A stretch of 64,000 bases of DNA, taken from contig JAYGXS010000006.1 of the NCBI GenBank assembly GCA_036362985.1, forward strand, positions 13,197,308 through 13,261,307. The letters run 5' to 3'. The position numbers and the translations under genes were made by a program. The notes under the pieces are model-generated. The model made no database searches. It saw nothing but the letters and a program-made list of their open reading frames with translations, and was not told where the DNA came from. The DNA is from Ligula intestinalis. Lineage: Eukaryota > Platyhelminthes > Cestoda > Diphyllobothriidea > Diphyllobothriidae. This document shows positions 1-12,900 of this stretch, piece after piece. Numbering within the stretch: the stretch's first letter is position 1; every line of letters starts with the position of its first letter.

Positions 1-2580
1 ACAGTACATGCGTTTTTTCTAGCGGTCAGAAAGAAGTCCACCTTATCGTGACTGAATTGGCTTCAGAAGATAATACGCGATAAGTATTACAAATTTACTT
101 GATGCTGATAAGCGAAAGAGTATCAACCTCTTGCATAATTCGGCCCATTACACGAATACAGTAGTTTGTTCAAGGTGTGTTTTAAGCACAAATAAAAGTT
201 CCTTGCTTGCATGGCAATATTATCTTTTTCCTTGGGCGAATTTCTCTTGATATATGCAAAATTCTTTTCCATAGGAATCAGCTCTGGCTTGTTGGCAGGA
301 ATAAAAATTGATTAAAGGCCACGCACGGAGATTCTTGCTGTTTGCTACAAAGGAAGATTACGGTTGTACTGTAATCGAGTTCATACCGTATTGTGTATAT
401 GGAGAGAAATATCCTTCTTTGACATTCACTTTCAATTATTTCGAGAGATTGCATGTGAAATGACACAGAATGTTCTTGGAATTCCGCTAAACACTGCATG
501 AATTGCATTATTTTTTATTTGTCTGTCCCTCAATATCGATAGTGTTCTACTTGTTAGCTACAAACTGGAAAATCAGACAATACTTTATAAATTTACCGAA
601 CTGCTGATTTTTTAAACATTCTTCCATTTGCAGCTGTCTGTTTGGGTCATGTTTTCAAAATCACCCGAATATGTCAATTCATTGCCGAGAAAAATGAACA
701 TTCGTAACAAAAGACACACACGAATGCACCTATAATTAATTAAAGAAACATACTATAAAACGTTTTCACTTGAAAAAGCGCTTAATTAATTATTCTGGCG
801 TCCAATATCTGTGAGTTTTAGGTTTCGAAGCTCAAGTCAACATGAAAATGGGCAGCGCCAACTAATTATTTGACTTCCCTGAAATAAAGGGATACATCCT
901 CTGCTGAAAACGAAAGGATTAACATTCGTTTTTATATTTACTTTTGTATGCGCGAGATGATGCACAGGATACACACGATCTACTTTTGCATAAATATAAT
1001 CCTAACATATCTTTAATTTCAAGCCCTATACTTTGACGGCAAACAACAACCAAAGGACAAACTCTATCCTTCGATATTTGTGAAGATGATAGTCTTCTGC
1101 CTGCTCGGGTTCAAGTGCTGTTTACTCAAAGGATTGATTTCAGATCAGTAAAGGGGAGTAATCACAGAATTTTGCAATATTCAATGGTCTTCGAGATTCA
1201 ATGACTTACCTACTCTATTGAATGACGCAGAGCAAAACGTCTTGTTTAAGCATGTTGTTCTATAATGGAAAATTATTTTAAGCCAAAACACTTTTAACGT
1301 TATCTTTTCAGAGAATGGAACATACTGGTTTGCCCTCAGGAAAATCAGATAAGTATAAATAGAACAAATAACGTTTTTTTCGGGAAAACGAGCACGGATT
1401 CAGTTTAAACAATTGTGATGCAATTCGGGTAGGAATGAATGAAAGCATTCGCGTTCCAAGTATTTGCATAGGTAGACAAGTAACATTGGATAACTTGGTT
1501 TACTATCTTGAGCTTTAAAACTTCTAAATGCGTAGTGCTTCAGAGGTAAGAAACAGAAAGAAAAGAGGGTAATTATCTCGAGCATAGGCCAGTTCACTGT
1601 CAGCAGTCATCACGTCATCAAACGGTAAGAAACAACAGTGAAAGAATTACTCGATAGAAAGAATCCTAATGGTGTGAGCCGATTCCCTATCGATGAAGTC
1701 AGGTCGTTTGGGTACGTTGTGCGCCATTAAAATTCAGTGATAAGCATCTGCAGCTGTCGTTTATTTTCCCACACCCTAATAGGACTCTAACCAAGCATGA
1801 ATATAAAATCCCGCGAAATGCGGTGATTATTCCCTGATATACTGTGCACGAACGATGTCCAAACATTGTAGACATATAGGACTATATGAATGCTGGGAAC
1901 GGAATAGTAGGACGATTTCCAGCTTCTACTAAATTAAAGCATATAATCTAGCTCTCTACAATGCTTAAGTGATCAGAGAACGAGCCTTAAAGCAAAATAA
2001 TGAAGCGAAAAGTGCTTGAATATACAAATAAAAATAAATCATGATATTAATCTTCGAACATTATTGAGCACGCAGATATTCGACGTCAATATATCCCATT
2101 AGAGCGCTCCTCCAAAAAATAACTTGGTGGAGAAAGCCACTAAATTAATCGAAGTCGCATTTGGTTGTGTGTTTTTGTTGTCGGTGTCGTTTTTGTTGAC
2201 CACCATTTGACATCGTTGGGCAAGTCTAAAATCGTGAGTCAATCACAGCTTAAAATGAAAGAATCTTAAAACTACTCACTGTTTACGTGAATCATTTAAA
2301 TATCTTATTTTGAAGTTTTCGGTGACCACGTAGAGCACAAACTCTAATAGTAAACGCTCAACTAAAAACACGGAAACTCGTAAAGTTTTAACCGACATTT
2401 CAAGTACGAACTAAACCCTGTCGTAATCGAACACCCGAAATAATTGAGAATAATGTTATGGCAAAAATTCTCAGTCAATTGTCATAAGATAGTATGCTTA
2501 CGATTGCATCTGGAAATTTAGTCACTAAACGGCATGTTCACACGCGAGCAAACAAAATATTGTACACTTTTGGCGTCCCG
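1..2580. other. Unassigned AT-rich DNA, probably intronic
   Basis: I see no exon, RNA gene or known repeat here. Both open frames above 60 codons (278-508 and 1400-1597, minus) have random-looking composition. Presumably an intron of the SCYL2-like gene upstream of its first visible exon; the missing pseudokinase exons were looked for and not found. Confidence 0.5.
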
Positions 2581-2653
2581 ATTGTCGCTAGCAAGTAGAG
2601 ATCTGCTTGCCTAACTGCACTCGCATAAAGTCTGGAGAACTAGAGCGTCACGT

Positions 2654-4230
2654 ATGCAAATGCTCTGTCGTTCTAGACAGCCTGACAGACGAAGAAAGAC
2701 AAGAATTCGTCAGCTACACGCAGACACAAAGAGAGCGTTACTCCTACAAAGAATGCAAGAAATGAAGCCACAAGCAAAGCTACCCAAAGATCCAGTTATA
2801 TGCGTACACAACAACATCTGGATGACGCTTGATAAAACGTTACTTGAAGCATTATCTGTGGATCCGAAGTTCTGCATATCTACTCAAAAGGTCAATCAGT
2901 TAGAACTAGAAACCCAGTTTGAGAATCTGTACAACCAAACTTATGATTTAAAGCCCAGCTCTGCAGAAAGTGTCCAACACTTTAAATCCACACTTCTGAA
3001 TTGCAATGACCAGAATCTGATCAAGGGACATAAAAACCGAGGATTATTGACAATAGCGCACCTAGAAAAGTTAAAAGAACTGCGAGAGAACACAAACATC
3101 CTGGTCACCTGACCTGATAAAGGAACCGGTGTCGTTTCAATGAAAATCTCGAACTACACAACGAAGATGCAAACGATCCTATCAGATCAGACTAAATCCA
3201 AGAAAGTAGATAAAGAAAAAGATCGCACAGGGTAAGTAGAGGCCCAAATGACTCACTGCTTACGAAGACTCCACACGGGAGGTGTCATAAGCTACCGGGA
3301 CTTTGAAAGCCTCTGAACATAAGGCACGCACATCCCCCGTTTGTATGGTCAACCAAAGATCCATAAGGATGGCCTGCCATTTCGTCCGATTCTGGACATG
3401 TGCAATTCACCGTATCATGCGATAGCGAAATGGTTGGCGGCGAAGCTCAAGCCTTTGCAGCATCAACTGGAACCACAAAGCTATCGAGACACGTTTGAAT
3501 GTATCAATGACAAAGTTGTGAACTTAAACGGCACAAGGATATTCACCCTAGATGTCTCCTCACTGTTTACAAACGCCCTGGTTACCGAGACAATCGAATA
3601 CATTTTCGAATTCTATTGACCAATCAACTAGAACTAGGAATGCAGACAAATGCACTAAAGGAACTACTAATGACGTGCACACCGAATGTGCAGTTTCTTT
3701 TTGACAGCCAAATATACAGGCAAATAGATGGTTTTGCCATGGGCTCGCTTCTGGGACTTCTCCTTACTGACATATTCATGGGAAAGCTGGGACAATATCA
3801 ACTTAGCGATTAGATCCACAAGTTAAAGCACTATGGTCGCTACGTGGATGATGTCTTAGTGATCGCCACAACTGAAACCGATAGAGGCGCTCTGCAAAGC
3901 GTAGTCAATCAAGCCCATCTGTCCATACAGTTCACATTGGAGATGAAAACAGCAGGTTCAATCCCTCTCCTGGACGTCCTCCTAACTCGTTGAACTGACG
4001 GTAGCGCCCGAATAAGCGTGTATTGAAAGAAAATCTGGTCTGGAAAATACACGAACTTTAACAGTTTCGTACCCCTCCAACAGAAGGCAATTATAGTTTG
4101 CTGCCTAGCGTAAAGAGCTAGAAACATTTTCTCCGAAGACACTATTGAAGATAAACTCGAGAAAATCCAGGACTTACTAACTGAAAATGGATATCCCGAG
4201 AGATTAATTACGAAGAATATGGCTGTCAAA
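2654..4230 (+). pseudogene. PLE1 reverse transcriptase, broken
   Basis: Landmarks in order: PDKGTGVV at about 3113 directly after an in-frame stop; YGQPKIHK at 3344; RT motif A LDVSSLFTN at 3548; motif B GFAMGS at 3730; motif C YVDD at 3841; a SIPLLDV motif at about 3958; and the thumb-side ENGYPERLI at about 4180. The catalytic Asp residues of motifs A and C remain, but at least five frame changes or stops interrupt the product (for example at 3109, 3616 and 3811). Family order and spacing are those of PLE RTs. Confidence 0.85.
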
Positions 4231-4441
4231 GAAACAAAAACCCATTACACTTAATGTGGAAAAGCAAACCTTATTTCTTAATGCTCCCTTTAGAAAAGAC
4301 GCGGCAGGTGACCTCCTTAAATCACGCGTTGACGAGGCCGCATCAAGAACCTTTCCGGCAGCGAGATTTCGGGTATTATTCTCAACTAACCCGGTGTTAC
4401 GTGGGGAATGCAAGGACAGACTACTGGCTTAGACCACGTCT

Positions 4442-4675
4442 ATGTGCATCTACTTCTTTACTTGCTCCTGCGGAGCAGGTTTTATTGGTTGCCTGAGGCG
4501 GCGCCTATCCAAAAGAATGAAGAAACACCTTCCACACTGGCTAATAAAAGATAAAATCTATGCCACCAGGACTATCAACAGCTCTATGCTAGCGCACATG
4601 GTGGATTCCAGACATCCGGTGGACCTCAACGAAGCTTTAAGGGTGATCTTCAGGGTTGCACCAAACTATCCTTAG
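4442..4675 (+). pseudogene. PLE1 GIY-YIG endonuclease remnant
   Basis: Reads CIYFFTCSCGAGFIG then RRRLSKRMKKHLPHWL, the Cys-rich entry and first half of the PLE GIY-YIG domain. The usual YIG is FIG here. It continues to a VDSRHPVDLNEALRV segment that is also present in the PLE at 56.7 kb, and stops at TAG 4673-4675. Confidence 0.8.
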
Positions 4676-5009
4676 TTTTTGGGTCAGCGACTGCAAGCAG
4701 CAGCAGCAGAAACAACTGTTATCCGGTTGACGAAGCCAATTCTGTGTCAGCAAAGGTACCTGCTGCTGGCCCCAAGCTTAGCGTGGCCAACGGCCACCTA
4801 GCTACCGGCATTTCCTACGCTTTCTCTCTTCCCCTTTCCCCTCTCCCTAATTGCCGCTTATTTAGCCGCTTATTACTACCCCAATCTCCCTCTCCTATAC
4901 CCTGAACTAATTTGCTTGTAACTATGAACACAATTTTACCATTTACACTTTATCCTCCTCCCATATAAATGTAATGGCCTGATGAGAATTTATTGAAAGT
5001 ATACGTATG

Positions 5010-6787
5010 CTCGCCAATTGCTTATCAGATAACCGCAAACTATCGCAAAGACTACATGCATGCAGCCACCACAGCAATAGTATAGTACGAATTGGAAAAT
5101 TCAGCCATTCAGTAAGAGCCATAATTTACGTTGAGTATAATAATGAAGCGTATTTAAACAAATATTTTAGAATGTAATCGTGCTTTTCCTGCTTTATGCA
5201 CTCGTTTGTTTGCATGGAGAGACTTTATCAACATTTTAAATTTAGTTTTATTTTAGTAACATATTTTTTCTCATTTTCAGTTTTTCCGTTCAATTAATCA
5301 ACAGTATATTTTACACAAGGTAATATACCCTCATAAACAATTTATGTTATTTTTTACTACCATTTTTACTTTACTGTTGTAAGATATCGAAGGAAACGGC
5401 TTGGGCTGCTCTTGGGTTACAGGGATCTTCTTGTTAAAATCCGTGAATATCATTACAAAGTGCGTCTGTTGTACGTACTGCGACCTGAAAATGCTCATTA
5501 TTAAAGTAACTGAAGGGCTTGTACTTTACAGACTAGATGCGTCCATTTGGCGCACAAATGGGGGATGTTTAAATTGGTTTCCCTTGCCTGGTGTGGTATC
5601 ACGACTCAACATATATTTTGTTTAGCAGTTAGCGCAGTGTGCAACTTGCGTGCGTTGTGTACATAAAAACCAGAATTTTAGTCTATTTTATGAAAAATAT
5701 AAGCTATAATACTTTTCCAAATTAATATTTGCAATCAAGCTGATAAAGCAGCCGATTGTCTCTGGACAAAAGCTTATCAATAGCAAATACAATCATTTCT
5801 TACTTTACGCATACTCCGTATGCTTAGTCTAGTGATACCTTGCATGACAGTTCCATAAGCCAAAAAAGTACCCAACAAACGCTTTTTGCTGTCGCAAAAA
5901 GTTTATCAACGCGAATTCTGATAGAATTGACTCTAAATGTTATTGAATCTACCTTTATATTCTGAAAGTCAATTGTTTCATATGTTCACCTTATAACTCC
6001 TTTAGCATACTATACCATAAACATTTAAGGTTTTATTAAAAAATCCATTATAAATGTAAGCATGCCCATTAGTTTCTTAAATCTAAAGCCCTTTGCCACA
6101 ATTTAACTTCCCCAAACCTTAATTTCATAGCTGATTTTAATAAGCTGTCATATATTTAACTCCAGCGTACATGCAATCCTTGGGAATCTATAATTTAACG
6201 GCCTTATAATATGGGTTTCAATAAGTTATTGTAACACACATTAAATAACAGTCTTTCTTAATGCGGCTGTATATAATAGATAACCCTACATAATAGGAAG
6301 CATTTCGGAATCATCTCTGCATAGTTTTGGATTCCGATGCACCAATCGTCAGCAGATTACTCAAGAGTAAGCGATTGGGAGTTGCAGATTTACGATAACC
6401 AATCATACATGTGGCGAAATTTGCAACAGCCGCCAGTTATATTTTGTTAGGTCTCCGGGAAGTTTACTCAGTTAACGTATTTCTCTATGTCACCTTCAGG
6501 ACAGGACAGTGAATGCCAGGTTAAGTGCAGTAAAATATCAAATAGTTCCGTTAAATTAACAAAAACGCCCGTTAGAAATTAAACAAAATCTGTTTATTTG
6601 CTGGCAATATATAAAAAATGCGTTTTGTTGAAGTTACGTGTGCGATATTCCCCTTTCACACAGCCTGAAGGGATCCAGGGCGAAGGTTTTCCCAGGAATT
6701 ATTTTTATATATTTTGAAATCTAATTTGTTCGACTAATTAAGAGCGAAGACTTTCAAAATATAATTTAAAAGGAGGTTTTGTTTTAG
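5010..6787. other. Unassigned AT-rich intron-like DNA
   Basis: No repeat or exon recognised. A basic, leucine-rich open stretch at about 5370-5500 is noted in the findings but has no family match and no clean splice borders. Confidence 0.4.
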
Positions 6788-6913
6788 GTGGGAACGGAAG
6801 AAAATGGGAAGCTGCGCTGCAACAGGATATTACAAAACTTCTTAACTACTACTGCCGAAGAAAAGAAATTTTTGATCACGAACTATGAAACAATTTTTCA
6901 AGAAAGCGACGGG
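6788..6913 (+). CDS. SCYL2: SCYL2-like exon A (start of HEAT region)
   Basis: A 42-codon exon, phase 0 to 0, behind a T-rich tract ending TTTTAG and followed by gtatgc. It reads through TAEEKKFLITNYETIFQES, which I align to the helix pair just before the conserved LTK/ILP block of SCYL2. This is the weakest family match among the first five exons, but the phase and the following exon support it. Confidence 0.62.
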
Positions 6914-9900
6914 GTATGCTTTTGGTTTTTTCAATAAGACTTTTACACTTTTGCAATGAGCTTCATACCTAAGAATATTTCCACGCATTAAATCCTAATA
7001 ATTTTTAATTATCATTAAAAAGCTGCTTAAATTACTGTAGCGACAATATTTTTTTACAGGATAATGTTATACAGTTATATAATTCTTTTAATAGTGCGAG
7101 CGGCCAGGTTGCCTCTTTATTTTTAATAAATTGCTTATTAAATCCTGGATTGTACTGAAAAGATCATACTAAAATATATATTAGTTTGCATTACTTGATA
7201 AAGCCAAGAAGCCTGATTCGTCAGTGTATCAAGTAATTTGAAAGCGTTTTCAAATATCTTGCATTTGCGCAAAATAAGCAAGCAATATTTATTAAAACCT
7301 GTTCGATTCTACGCAATAAATTTTCGTCATGTGCTCCGCGAATAATACATAAACTGATTAAATACACCGACATCAGCAATTATGTTTTAATAATAAACGT
7401 TTACATGCATTTTATCCCACGCGATTTTAAATACAGCTCTGCGAGTGCTGCAAACAAATTCAAGGCAAAATGTAACTTGAAAGTCTAACATTTAGTTGGA
7501 CAGGTTATTTTGATCAACTGAGTGAATATGATAACTAAAAGGGCTTTGACTTGGAAAACTACCCTCATTTAAAGTTATTGTGGAAATAGGCTCTCACTTT
7601 TGCTAAATCATGAGTATATTTATATAAACGGAATTCCGTATGCTATAAGGAAAGACAGGACAAAACTTACTTCTTATCTTCATTGTTCTGTGGAAGAATT
7701 CCATAATTAGTAAAAGAGGTGGAATAATAATTCACTCCAGTGCTGGAAAGGTTTGTGTCAAGTTGATCAAATGGAACTGGAGCGAAGTATAAGGAATCGC
7801 ATTTTTTTTCAGAAACAAGCAACAATAGAATTTTTAAAAATTATATTGATCTATTGTGTTAAGTTTTTTGAAAAAAATGCAATATAAAATAAGTTGTTGG
7901 TAGAACATTTTCTTTTCCTGCACAGCTAGTCGAACGCACAAACAAAGTTCCTACATGCAACTGCGCAGACAGCCAAAAAAAAGCCTTAAGTCATGTAGAA
8001 ATATAAGTTTATGAAAACAATAGGTTCTGCTTAAGTGTTAATAAGAATTATAATAGACAGAAGAATTATAAGTATTTCAAAAAATGATCTTATACTTTAC
8101 CTGTTTTTTGCATTCGGACTTTTATCACGGATCTTGTTTTAAATCTTTTAAGCAAAAAATAATCCGCTATAAAGAAAGAGGTATTTTCCTTCATCCTCAG
8201 TCAAAATTAATCGTTTTCCTTCAGGTTTATTAGGAAAATTGTCAATAGTCTCCAATTTCACTGTGCTATCACCTTGAAAAAGTTCATATGCACAGAATTT
8301 CGTCAGCTAAATATCCGATAAAAGCACTTTTTAAAAAGGTAACCTATTATGGAATTTTTTTTATTAATCTTAGAAACTAAAATATGCGTGGTACCTAGGA
8401 GACATGTTGTTAGCTCAAAAATGTGGTTTGCTGTTTTAAAGCATTTCTATATTTGACCAACATCGCTATCTTAATAAGAAATAATATCCAAAAATCTTGG
8501 TTTCGGTAAATGCTGTTTAGATACACCTTATTTTACAGGTTTTGATATAAATCTCGAACAAAATGGAAAATTAACAACTTATCAGTGTAGCCACTAAAAA
8601 GGAGCGAAATGGGGAGACGATTTATCGAACCATATTCAATATAGAGGTTAGCAATAATTACCAGATTCACAAAACATTTCTAACTGAAGACAAGTTCTTT
8701 TTGCATAAAGGAAATGGTTGCTTTAAGTGTTATACTTACCAAACCATTCAACTTTATTGTTTTAATTTATAGCCATTTTTGACGTCTCTAAAGCTGGGGA
8801 TCAGCGAGAAAATTTATTTTTCTTTACAAACACTTAGCACTTTTTATAATTGTTTTAAGAACTTCATATGCCTAATGTTGCTCATTATTATTTATAAGTT
8901 TACGTAAATGCGGTCTCGCTGCTATGGGAGAAATATTCAAACATTTATAAATTTAGGAAATTTGTTTGCAGCGCACGCAGAAATGTTTATCAATTTTAAC
9001 CGGTAATCACTTACTGTTATAACAACACTGCTTACCATTAAGCATCATCCTATGCTATTTCGAAGGGGTGTTGGTGTTTCAAGGCGGTAGTTTTAATAAA
9101 GTGTCCTTTATGACGTCCACAGAGCTCACTCTAGTCAAAATGCTACTGACTTTTTATGAATAATTATTTTTTGCTGTTTTGTAATGCCATTATAAATACA
9201 GTTTAATTTGATCCATGAACCCACACCCTTCTTTTCCCTCCACTTTGAGAGACGTAAACGCGATTTCATATATGGACCCAAAATATTCAGGTACATAATC
9301 CACAATATACATACAGAAAATAAAAAAGTACGTTCTTTCATAATCGCAAAAGTATCTACAATTTTTGTTGAATTATTTTATAAAATTCAGTATTTTTGTG
9401 AATGTTTAAGTAAACCCAATTAATTTGGAGCACGCTTGCTCTACCCACCAAGATGTTGGGTTTAAAGTTATAAGTAATTATTTAATTTTGCTAATAGCTG
9501 ACTCACAGTAGCTGTTAAATTAATTTATATTCTGTTGTTTGATACAAAAGTGGGTGGAGTAGCTTCTTTATAAGCATCTGACTGCCTAAAATGATATCAT
9601 GTTTTCAAAGGCTTTCGAGACGGATTAGAGAACATTATGCGAACGAATAAAATCAGACATCTTAAATCAGCCGAGCAAGAAGCATACGAATAAATGTTCT
9701 TTTTAGAAAAAAATTACTAATTGCTTTTTGTGGAGAGAATCAAATAATGCATTTTGCATTGACTACTGTTTAGTAATTCATGCCATGTTTATGTTATAAA
9801 GTTAGAGCTTACTGTTCTTCGATGAATATATCCTGTGCAATAGCAACAAAAATTGGCACTCATCATGTCATACAATCGAAGATCGTACAACGCTTTGTTG

Positions 9901-12900
9901 CGATTCGCAGACGTGTCAACTGATATTTAATGGCATGCGGCTTGTCATTTTCTCACATGCAGTAAGTTCATTGTTTCCGTACAAGAGACCATGCGAGCCC
10001 CAGGTATTAATTGAGAAGAAGACTACTCGATCGCTGGGACAATACATTTATTCGCTTGACGTTTCGAGATCCGTCACGGATTCGTCGTCAGAGACATAGT
10101 CATGGAAGGATCTCGAAACGTCAGGCGAATAAAAGTATTGTCCCAACGATCGAGTCGTCTTCTCCTCAGTTCATGGTTTGTGTGTCTGTTTTGGGTTGGA
10201 AAACATAGAGCTGTATAGCACAGAGCATTACTGCAGGCTAGTTATACCGGCCATTTTGGAAGAATCCAGGTGAAATGCTTCGGAAAATACAAGTAGGTTG
10301 TCTGATTGCTTGAACTACACAGATTTTGGTCTAAAAATTACTTTCTTGTGTTGTGTTTAAGATAGACTACGGTTTATCTCTTTAAAAATCTAACAGGGTA
10401 TTTATAAGTTTTCTGAAGTGCAGGTGTTTGCCCTTGCTTGTAATATTTGTAATTTTTAACTATACGGGTGAAAAGATATGCAAAACGTTGTGAATTGTGA
10501 CAGATTGAGGGCCGAACAACATAGCGAGCTTTGACCTGAATGCCAATAGGTCTGAGTTCTTCTGATGCATCTCAGTATACAACAGCAAAACAAGCTTAAT
10601 TCTTTTCATTTCGAGCTAAAACGTTACATTTGCGACTGCACGCATTTGTAAGCTTACTTTTAAGGCTTCTCATCATGAGTTTTTTTTTCATATTGATCGA
10701 TAACAGTAATTAGCCGTTATTTGTATGCTCTCAGACCATCCATTACCTTAAAGCCACTGATATGATAAGACTCTTATTCGTAATGAATACAAACGGCGTT
10801 AAAATTGACCTTGTGACATATAGGTCCAGGTAGTTTTTGAAGAAAATGGACAAACGAAATAAAATTATAATTGGTTATTTTAAAGCAATTGCCGTGGGAC
10901 AATGTATGAGAGAAGCCACTGGGGAATGCTTTCAAACACTTCATTTCACTAGACTTATATAACGCTGGAATATGTTATAATAAACAGAAACACCGCTAAA
11001 ATTTTAACCATCTGAAGCAAAAAAACCTTATTTTTGCGCTGAAAGGCTAACTGGAATTATAGAGGAGAAGGTGCAGAACAAAAGTTTAAGGAAAATACTA
11101 TGCGAACCAGTAATACAATTAAGTATATTAACTAATAACATTTTGTTTACCAGTAAAGTGGCCGCAATCTGTGAACGCTCGTTAATATCTAAACACCTAC
11201 GCATACATGACCTTAACATACAGTTTGCGCTTCTCTGTAATAGCTCCAGGGATCGCCAATGCTCTCTCAGTTTTTTGAGGATATGTACTTTGGAATACCA
11301 CAGTAATAAACTTTTATTAGAGCACTGAGGTAACCATCGTTTTGCTGAGCTCATTATCGCTTAGAAATGGGCCATCTGATGCACTAAACAATGCTCTGGC
11401 AAGCAACATGACATTATTTTTAAATCGGAGAATGCAACGCAACTGCGTGCAATATGATTATGCAGGAGTAACTAGCCACAGCCGAAAGTCATGAGCCCAT
11501 GGCCAGTTTGATGTTTCCTCTAACCATATACGGCACATACGGTACAAAACTTCAACCTTGACTGCCGATGTGATAAACCACACAACAAAGAAACATAAGG
11601 GGTACAAAGTTTCACTGATTGCTCCGTCAAACCGCATGACATGAAACAGAAACCAACCGTCCCGTGATTTATCGTCACGACCATCGAGAGCATGAGAAAC
11701 TTGTGACAAGAAGAAACCTGATCCGCATCGACCACATGATTGCCCCCAGTTAATTAACACATAAGAACAAATGCTGCATGGAGAAAGACTTACGCACACA
11801 TTTTATATTAGTGATCAGAGTTGTTTTGCAGAATTATTATCTCCATGCTAACATCGCTATTTCCTGCTTTACAAATGGTCGTATCTTTATTTTCCCGGTA
11901 AGACTTACGTTGACTCAATAATGGAAAGTTATATAAATATTTATCGCAGCATCAACGGCAAATTGCTACAGAGTTTAGTATTAAATAAACGCGTTTCTTA
12001 TGTCTTATTGAAAGCACCACTCGCAAATACTTAACGATAGTGCAGCAACCAATAGTGCAAAGGAACACAGAACAACATTTTTAATGCTTATCTGGGCTAC
12101 CTTTTTGAATTTTATGAAGTCCGATTGGATCGTGGATACTCTCATCCTTTTGACCGGAATACTGGAGGATTTGGACCAACTGCCCTCTAACAGGCGTTAT
12201 CAGCCAACCCCACCCGTCATTTCGGATAATGGGTCCGGCGGTCCCCGCATTCCATGGACATTTCTTCCCCATCATTCTCAATATATTGTCTATGTGATGT
12301 CAAAGTTGCTGACAAGGCCTGTGGATGTTTGGTCTCGAAATACCATTCATAATATTATACTGAAGACGATTAGAAGGTGCAATAGCATACAGGTCAGTGT
12401 TCATCATTCAAAACCGTGGAAAGAATCGTTTTAGGACAGGCAAATGGCATCTCTTATTTTTTATTTTTTTAGGTCAAGGCTGCACTGCTAAGATTTTCGC
12501 GGTCATTTTTGCGGTTTTTAACAACAGCTGATGTAAACGAGCTTATTTTGCCACTCGTGTCTACTTGCTTGGACTCTCGATACATTGAAGCACAGGTAAA
12601 ATACATCTGCTTGTATATTTTCATTTAAAAAGTTGTTTTTAAGGCTTATTAAAATTGCGTACACTTCATAATCTATTAACCCTTTGTACCACATATGATA
12701 TTATTTTGGTATTCATCAGTAAAAGGATTCGTCCTTGAGATAGTTAGCTACTACTGAGAATGCGGCCTCCTGAAGCAGGTATTCATTTACTTTAAGGAAT
12801 TTACTCACTCTAATATAACTTATGATATCAATGTCATGTACATGGGCATGATCATGTCTTATTCCAAGCCATGCGAATTTGTTGCAAAAGTCCAGTGCAT

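Larger units (their letters stand above)
2585..5010 (+). mobile_element. Degenerate Penelope-like element 1
   Basis: A PLE with RT and GIY-YIG parts in the usual order, followed by a C/T-rich 3' region (about 4800-4960) and an end with cctgatgag near 4979. PLEs are retroelements with a telomerase-like RT and usually a C-terminal GIY-YIG endonuclease. The reading frame changes several times and holds stops, so it is dead. The N-terminal piece (EERQEFVSYTQTQRERYSYK, about 2680-2745) is in another frame from what follows. The true 5' end is not defined. Confidence 0.85.

Noticed and set aside
6497..6516. 20-nt exon between CCTTCAG and gttaag
   Set aside because: Too short to judge; needed entry phase is unknown and nothing else supports it.
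11458..11799. 113-codon minus frame and its overlapping frame
   Set aside because: Two frames open over the same bases point to base composition rather than coding.
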